64,000 nt of DNA, from the NCBI RefSeq assembly GCF_001577835.2, contig NC_029521.1, positions 20,242,470 through 20,306,469 on the forward strand, read 5' to 3'. The position numbers and the translations under genes are program-made. Origin of the DNA: Coturnix japonica (Eukaryota; Chordata; Aves; Galliformes; Phasianidae). Below the pieces are notes generated by a model. The model saw only the letters and a program-made list of their open reading frames with translations. It made no database searches and had not been told where the DNA came from. Positions 57,201 to 64,000 of this stretch are shown here, piece after piece. How positions within the stretch are numbered: the first letter of the stretch is position 1; every line of letters starts with the position of its first letter.

Positions 57201-60200
57201 TCCTCCCCAGCCACGCTGATTGCTGCTGGCCTTTTGTTAACATCCTTTCAGAGCCAAGCCACTAGGTGAAGTTTTTGAGATGTTTTAAGTCTGTTTTTCT
57301 TAACTAGCCATTCCATCCAGCCCTCTAATCTCTTAATTTCAAGTGGATATTTTTTTGAATGCATGTTTTTGAAAACATCAAGGTGAAATGATTCGGTCTT
57401 GTCAGTTTGGTGATGGCTGAAGTAGGAGATCAAACCATCGCCAACTGGAATGGCAGCATCTTTGTGCCACCGTACACAAAATAAGAACTGCCCTCACGTA
57501 GACATCTTGCTGCTGGGGTAAAGGGTGACGTATCCCACGCTGTCTCCTGTTTCATATTTTGGTGTTAAAGTCATTTCCCATTTTCAGTGTTTGTTCATGC
57601 TGTGTAGAATATGGAGTTAATTTCCCAGCTTTTCTGTGACCTTTACAGCCAGTATATACAAGCAGTTACTATATCACCAGCGTGTCATGTTACCATCTGA
57701 AGTGGGGAAACAGTGTTACTCTACATCTGAGAATGAAATTCTGAAGGAACTCAAAGTAACTTGTGGAGGATGACAGGGTGGTTGTGCCGGACTAGGGATT
57801 CATACAGCATCACTCAGATGCTGTTTCAGGACTGTAGAAGTATTCTGCAGTTCCTTACTTAGTGCTAATAACGAAGCAGATCTCTTTGGCACTGGAAGAG
57901 CCATTACAGCCTTCTGCCCTTAATCTGCACGCATACTGTTCGTGCACGTACGGCTGTGTGCTGGCACTCTCCAGGACGAGAGGATAATGCTTCCAAGCCC
58001 CTGGAGCTCAAAGGGATTAACTCTAGCAGTGAAGCAGAATCTTGTCCTTCTTCCAGATACCACTACTTTCATGGCAGGGACAGCTGAACCTCAAGAAGCA
58101 AACGCTAAGCTGCCTTCATTTGCAGCTGGGCACACTAAAGTGACCTGAAAACTGACAGTGGTTTACTTTCACATACTGGGCTGGAGACAGCCCAGTTCTG
58201 GAGCAGGTTCACATGTGGGTGGGCAGGAGCTGACCAGCAACTGCTTCTGTCACAACAAGGTTAACTTGTGTGTGAGTTGTCAGCTGTGGGTCCAGTTGGT
58301 TTGGGTTTGGATGTGGTGTCAGCAGTGAAACTTCCTACCTGTGTTCTTGGCCATGACGTTTTGCAGGATTGCTTGAGCCGGAAGATTCCTCTGATAGTCT
58401 CTGATTAATGCTTGCTTGGAGGGGTGATTTCCACAGCCCCGTGGCATCCAGTGTTTGATGGCTATCATTATTTTCCATCATATCACTGCTTGAATAGTAG
58501 CTCAGTGAAGCAGAGCTCTGTTTTCATCCTCACTGGCAGCAAAGCAATTCACAAACTTCCCTCAGAAAACATACTCTTGGGTAAGTGGATTCTACATGAG
58601 TATTTCAGAAAGCTGAGAAACCTGCTTGCAAAGAGCTGCATCCATTTGGATTTAGATGTCAGAATAATGCTCTAAAAACAACAGCAATTGTTGTTTCTAG
58701 GAAGGTTTTCCATTTAACTGATGGCAAACACATTTGATGCAATGTACTGCAAAAGCCATCTCCAAGCAGCAGCTCTGGGATAGCTGTAGCCGGACGTCTT
58801 GAGCCACGTGTTGCTTACTGCCTGACCTTGATTTTATATTAATAGAACTCTTTGAGCATGTGTTCTTTTTGCATTCATATTTTCCCTTTTTCTGTGGGAA
58901 GCATTTTCTTTAAGCAAGGTAGAAAAGAGTCCAGTAGGGCTTTCTGTGCGCAGATTCAGGGCAGCGAGAACTCGTGGAATTTCCTGCCGAGCACTGTGAA
59001 GAGATAACCATCTGATGGCCAGATAAAAACATCTGACAAATGCAGGGACTGTTATGTTTTTCTTCAAAATCGATGGTTTTTGTTCGATGCTAAGAGGCAA
59101 TCCATGAGAATATGGGAACAGGCAGGTGCGTTTGGGCTGGAGCTTTTCTGGGTGCTTTTTAAGCCTTTCAAGGCTCTCAAATGAAACTTTTATATGGTTT
59201 GACAGCAGAACTAAAAACAACCATTTCTTGTTAGGCAAGATGGTGAAAGTATCGGGAGGGTCATTTCTTCTTAACTTCTGGAGTCTGTGAATGATTTGCT
59301 TGTGGTGTTGGGGCATGGTGCAAGTGCCTCGAGACTGAATCTGAGCAGCCTGGTCTGGGGCACTGCAGCCAGTGCCCTACCCTGGAGATGAGGTGTTGTT
59401 CCAGGCTTCCCCTTGGGTTTCAGGCAGAAGACCACCCTTTGTGCTGCTGTTCACAGCCAGATGTGAGCAGCAGAAGAGAAGTGGCCTCTTTTTTTTTGCA
59501 GGGAAAACCTGTGAAGTCTGACGTGTCAGCTCACTTGTTAAATGCCCCGGTGCTTTTTTGTTTCTCCATGTTGCTAACAGTAATATCTTTGCTACCTGAC
59601 AGGACATCCCCTAGGATGGTTTCTCTGCTCTCACAGGACTGTGGGCCTGTCTGCTTGAGTTTATCCAGCTTCTCCAATGACCCAGTGTCCTGGCAGGACT
59701 GATCTCTAGTGCTGAGAGCCATGGATGCACAAGTGCTGGAACAATTTTTTGAGGTAGAATGAGGACTGTAATGAAAATAACAGCAGCTCTTACTGATGCC
59801 AGAGTTTGAAATGCTAGAAACTTTATATTTCTGCAGCCTTCAAAACAACAGCAGAGTGGCTCACAAACAGCAGAGCGAGAGGCTTTCTTGGGGTACATGT
59901 TAAGAAATGCAATGGAGCCTCAAAGCTAGAGGCAGCATGTGCATTTCCCCAAAATTAGCAGTGATGGAGCTGAAAACAGAAGCTGGGTTCGCTCAGTGGT
60001 GCACCATGAGCCTGCCCTCACTTCCCTTCCCAGAGGAACACCTTCTGTTTCACTGCAGTTGCTGGGAGCAGGGTTGTAACTTCTGAAAGCTCAGTCCTGA
60101 CTATTCTCACAGACCCTGAAAGAGCTTTTTTGTTGTTCCCTGGCTGAGATAAATATAAAGAAGGACCAGTGTTTCCCAATGTAAACTCCCATTTTGGGGG

Positions 60201-63200
60201 CTTGTACATCTAATATGTTTATATGTGCTTACTCTTACACTCTCAAAAAATAAACACCTGGTACACTCTGCTCCTTGTCCAGTGCTGTGTTGCTTTTTGA
60301 AGCAGAAATACTGCCATTTCACACTGCAACAAAGCAAATCTTTTCTAGTTCCTTGCAAAGGAGGGAATGAAAATGCTTTGGCAAATAGCTTCGATTTAAA
60401 CTGAAAAGCCTCTGGCTTTCAGAGCTGCCTTTAAAGCAAAGGGCTAGTTTGGCTTTTGATCCTCTTAAGCTGGCTTATTTGATGTGAAAAACGCCCTGGG
60501 TCCTGCTGCAGAGGGGAGTAGCCTTTCAGTTCTCTGTGTGTGGCTTCAGGAGGGGGCTGGCAGCATGGTGGGGGGGGGAAAGCTTGGGAGGCTGCTGGCG
60601 CAGCTCTGTAAATAAAGGGGCCTCTATTTCTTTGGATTCTTTTGCTGGAACTAAATATCATGGTCAGAGGAACCCTTACCTCATTAAAGGAACAAGCCAG
60701 ACGTCTTCAGCCTGTGTGCAGTGCTGCACTGGGGTCTGTTCTGCTGAGCAGATTTGCTGAGCAGATAAAGAGTTTTAAACTGAAGAATGGCATGCAATAT
60801 ATGACCTTGGCTTTCCTACGGTTTGTTTTTGTTCATGTGACAAAAAAAGGTTTTGATGCTAAATGTAGGGTTGGATTTGACTTGGCAGATACCGGAGCCT
60901 TCCATTACAACTGTAGCCATAATATGAAGCTATCTGATGGGTGCCAGTGGGCAGCAGCAAGCCAAGAATTTCTCCACCACTGTTTGCTTTTGTGAACGCT
61001 TACATGGCTGCTGCAGAGCTGGGCTGCTGGTAGAGGTGATGCCTCCTCTTGTTGGAGGAGCAAAGCAATGGTAGGCAAAACACAACCCAGGCTGTCTCCT
61101 TGGGCTTAGTATCTTTGGGGTACAATGAGGATTTTTTTTCCTCTTAGCACTGGGGGATAGTTTAAGGAAAAAAGAAACACACACAAACCTATTGACTCAA
61201 AAGTGCAGGGTTCAGCAAAGCAAGGCAGAGACCAAACTATGTGAAATATTTGGATCTGTTAGTGCAGAAACTCGGTGCTGTGTTGCAACTTTCAGTTTAT
61301 GTACCTGGGGCTATGTGTGGATACAAAACATGCTTTTTGAGGTTTCCTTCTGGCACATTCGCTGTCAGTGCATTGGTTGGTTTGGCACTGTTGTGTTCCT
61401 GTTGAGCTGAAGCACTTAGGGACTATTGTATTGAAACTGTGTTGCTGGAGAAATGGTGCGTGATGCCCTTCAGGGTTAGAGTGGAGAACTGAGCTCCAGC
61501 CAGAGCCTAAATTGGCTGTTGTAAGAACTGAACACCTTCGGATATAGAAAAAAAAAAAAAGCAATAATAAAAATACAGAACCCAACCAAAATAAGGGAAA
61601 AGAAACCTCTTCAAAACCAACTCGTCAGTTTTCATGTCCCTTCTTCACAAAGAAACCATCACCAAGAGAAATGAAGGCTTGCCAGTGTAGAACCAAAGCC
61701 TGTAATAAAGAGGTGTTACCTGCAGGGATTACGCAGGAGCTGGGGTCAGGCTAACCTGGGAACACCATGGGTGCTTTCATGTCCACTTGGAAGGGAAGAA
61801 ACAAGGAGGGTGCACTGTGCCTCTGGGTGAATGGGAAGGGCCGTGAGCAAAGCTAGGAAAACAAGTGATTTGGGGAAGAATGGCTGCTCACTGCCCAGAT
61901 AGAAAGGAAAAGTCTCTGTCTTAAGGTCCATATGTCTAATGGCCCTTGGCTTATAATGAGGGCAAACTGGGACCTGAGGCTGCTAGAATATCCACCGTGT
62001 TGAATTCCTGCTGTAGTCTTGTTTCAGCTTCTGGTGAATTCAGGATTTATTCCAGGCTACTTTGTAATTGAATTGAGCGTCTGTAGGAAAAGCAACCCCA
62101 GAGTCAGCAGCTGGGCATAACATTGACTGCATATATGGTGTGGCTGGATCCGGGGATTGAAGGATTTATGGACAGTTGTTCATTGAGAGATTTTTATGTT
62201 AGCTGTTAGAGCTAGACTAATCTTCAAATAATAGACTTTTTTGGAAGAATAAAAGCAAAAGCTTTGGCAAAAATGCTGACTGAAATGGACCGCCCTCATT
62301 GCATCCCGAAGGTGAATATTCCTTTCGTTCTATGAAGGTTTGTCTGAATTACATAGAAATGATTTTTTTAAATTATCCCAACATTTTAAAGCAGTGTCAT
62401 TTCAGCAGCCTGCGACCATTAACTGTTTCAAGACATTTTAAATCCAGTTCTTCAGGGATTCTTAGCATCTCAGAAGGAAACTAACTTACTATCCATTTAC
62501 TTATCTTTTACTCTATGTATCTTCTTGCCATTCTTCTCTTTTAAGGCTCCTGTGTTGTTTATGAAACGAAAATCTGTGTGAGTAACATCGCCTGTCAGTG
62601 TTACCATTTTGCACCCATTGGTGTGTTGCTGGCCAGCCTTGTTCCCATAGCTTGTTTCTGTTTAAATTTGCTGGAAACCCACCTGCACACTTCTGTTACT
62701 CAGTAAGTTGCTTATGGATCAATATAAAACACGTGTGGTCTTCTATGAAGCAGTTATTTCTGTCTACCCCTGAAGCAGGGAGACTGTGGAGTTTAAAAAA
62801 ATAAAGCCAGCACAAAAGCAAAACTTAGTCAAAATGAGGCTGTTGTTTCAGAACTTGCCTTGAAAGGAGGAAATTCAATAGGGAGCCATCTTACTTTCCA
62901 AAAAAATGAACTGCGTAAGTTCAGCTTGAAGGCTTTTTGTTAACTTTGATCCTTTCAGAAACTGACCCATTCATAATGCGTTGCAGTTTATGGTGAATGC
63001 TTTTTCCTGGAATCGGTCCCTGAATATTACCCACTTTGAAGCATTTTTGTTTCTCCCTCTATGAAATACTTCTGTTTTTCTTTTGCTAACTGATACGTGA
63101 AACTAATAAAACACAACAGGGGTGCTTAATGTACAAAGTACAGCTTTGAATTTACGAGGCCATCACCACCCTGTACCAATCTTCTTGGCAGAGCTGCATG

Positions 63201-64000
63201 CAGGATCACAGCATGCAGGTTTTGCTGCCCATCCAAATTCCACTCTATGATCCCTGGCCGTCCAGTTATTCAGTAAGCTCTTGCTTTATTGTAGAACCTA
63301 ATGTAATTATTTGGCTTGTTGCTTAAAAGTACATTTGTTTCCTAAAAGAGGTTTTATATGTACCAAGTGACCACCATAAAATGTGTTACCTGCTGTTTTC
63401 TTGGAGCATTTGCTTCTATAGTACATGAAGTTCAGATTCTTTTTTTTGATGCTTATATATACAGAAACAAAAATAGACACACTTGCGTATTTTTACACAA
63501 GTAAGTATTTATTTGCTGTATTATCTTCTTAATATTGTAAGTGTCTGACCTTCCCTGCCTGCCCTCTTGCTTTCAGGCAGAGCTGTTCATTATCTCTGTG
63601 GGCTGTTCATGGTTGGGTTCTGTCCTTGGATGTATTACTTAACTATTTTTCTTACACTATCTTCAAGTCTACCACTAAACTTTCCTTGAAGGGTCTTCAA
63701 ATTAAAGCTGTGTCGAATCACAAAGGAGGTACATTGATACTTAAATTTTGATCAATTTTAGCACTTGTCAGGGTTGCTATAAAGCATTTCTGCTCCAAAC
63801 AACTTTGTTACTGTTGGAGTGCAAGTCCCAGCACTTGGCAGCAGTCGTGGCACTGCTAGTGAGCTGTGTTTTTCAAATGGAAAGTGCTCTCATCACTTTC
63901 CTGACTGCGCTGTTTGGCTGGTTTTACTGGAGGCACAATGTTAACACTTTTGTGCATTGTATCTTTCATGTGTGTCAGCAAGGTACCAGTATCCAAGACA
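48224..64000 (+). other. SUFU: SUFU intron 2 (5' portion, to the window edge)
   Basis: No exon of the known SUFU protein follows exon 2 within the window; the expected continuation (human FTGTDGPSGFGFELTF) was not found in any frame. The 15.8 kb contain no recognised CR1 copy, RNA gene or nested coding gene. An exon-like segment at 51801-52019 and a possible conserved non-coding block near 55.77-55.87 kb are treated as findings. A short poly-A/AATAA tract lies near 61548-61572. Confidence 0.75.
51801..52019 (+). other. Exon-like segment in SUFU intron 2 (unproven alternative exon)
   Basis: A long pyrimidine tract ending TTTCTGGCAG (to 51800) is followed by 219 nt and a consensus donor GTAAGG (52020). 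The segment is richer in G+C than its surroundings. Entered from SUFU exon 2 in the inherited phase it stays open for 71 codons to a TAA at 52015-52017, just before the donor. Used in a transcript, it would end SUFU shortly after the N-terminal start. The sequence resembles no protein I know. Confidence 0.25.

Noticed and set aside
51990-59438. GLI-like sites in SUFU intron 2 (TGGGTGGTG near 51998; GACCACCCT at 59430-59438)
   Set aside because: Each differs by one base from GACCACCCA. A few such one-mismatch 9-mers are expected by chance in 16 kb on two strands, so they are not evidence of Hedgehog feedback.

Overview
The window is vertebrate nuclear DNA, almost certainly avian. Genes are split by GT-AG introns, CpG islands mark the promoters, and the recognisable interspersed repeats are all CR1 LINE fragments, the dominant bird repeat. 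The linked genes SLF2, MIR146B, C10orf95, MFSD13A, ACTR1A and SUFU all have human counterparts on 10q24, whose chicken equivalent I recall as chromosome 6. A galliform is plausible, but the species cannot be fixed from sequence alone. No retroviral, Polinton, CRISPR or bacterial sequence was seen.

Layout. 1-5.5 kb: the first five coding exons of SLF2 (minus strand), running off the left edge, with a CpG-island promoter at about 5.1-5.96 kb. 7.1-9.5 kb: a plus-strand microRNA locus whose hairpin at 9207-9289 is miR-146b, with a candidate inducible promoter and spliced primary transcript upstream. 10.76-12.26 kb: C10orf95-like single-exon coding region (minus). 12.3-19.8 kb: no gene recognised. 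19.85-30.9 kb: MFSD13A (TMEM180; plus), a non-coding first exon plus eight coding exons, rebuilt in phase to 518 aa. 31.8-44.4 kb: ACTR1A (minus), eleven coding exons, rebuilt in phase to 376 aa. 44.4-45.05 kb: shared CpG-island promoter with ACTR1A leftward and SUFU rightward. 45.05-64 kb: the first two coding exons of SUFU (plus) and more than 15.7 kb of its intron 2.

The genes do not form one pathway. SLF2 directs the SMC5/6 complex to damaged or foreign DNA. miR-146b damps innate immune signalling. MFSD13A is a twelve-pass membrane protein of the major facilitator fold. ACTR1A is the filament subunit of dynactin. SUFU restrains GLI factors in Hedgehog signalling. Their grouping is ancient synteny: ACTR1A and SUFU are head to head, C10orf95 and MFSD13A are divergent, and MFSD13A and ACTR1A converge, as in mammals. 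The departure from human order is SLF2 sitting where CUEDC2 lies in human.

No wholly new system was found. The best leads are the miR-146b promoter candidate, a three-copy ZNF143-type motif between ACTR1A and SUFU, a TISU/nested-uORF leader on MFSD13A, a PIP-box-like peptide encoded by a 44-nt SLF2 exon, and an unannotated exon-like segment in SUFU intron 2. Exon limits were read by eye from splice consensus, phase and recalled human protein sequence; no alignment was run.
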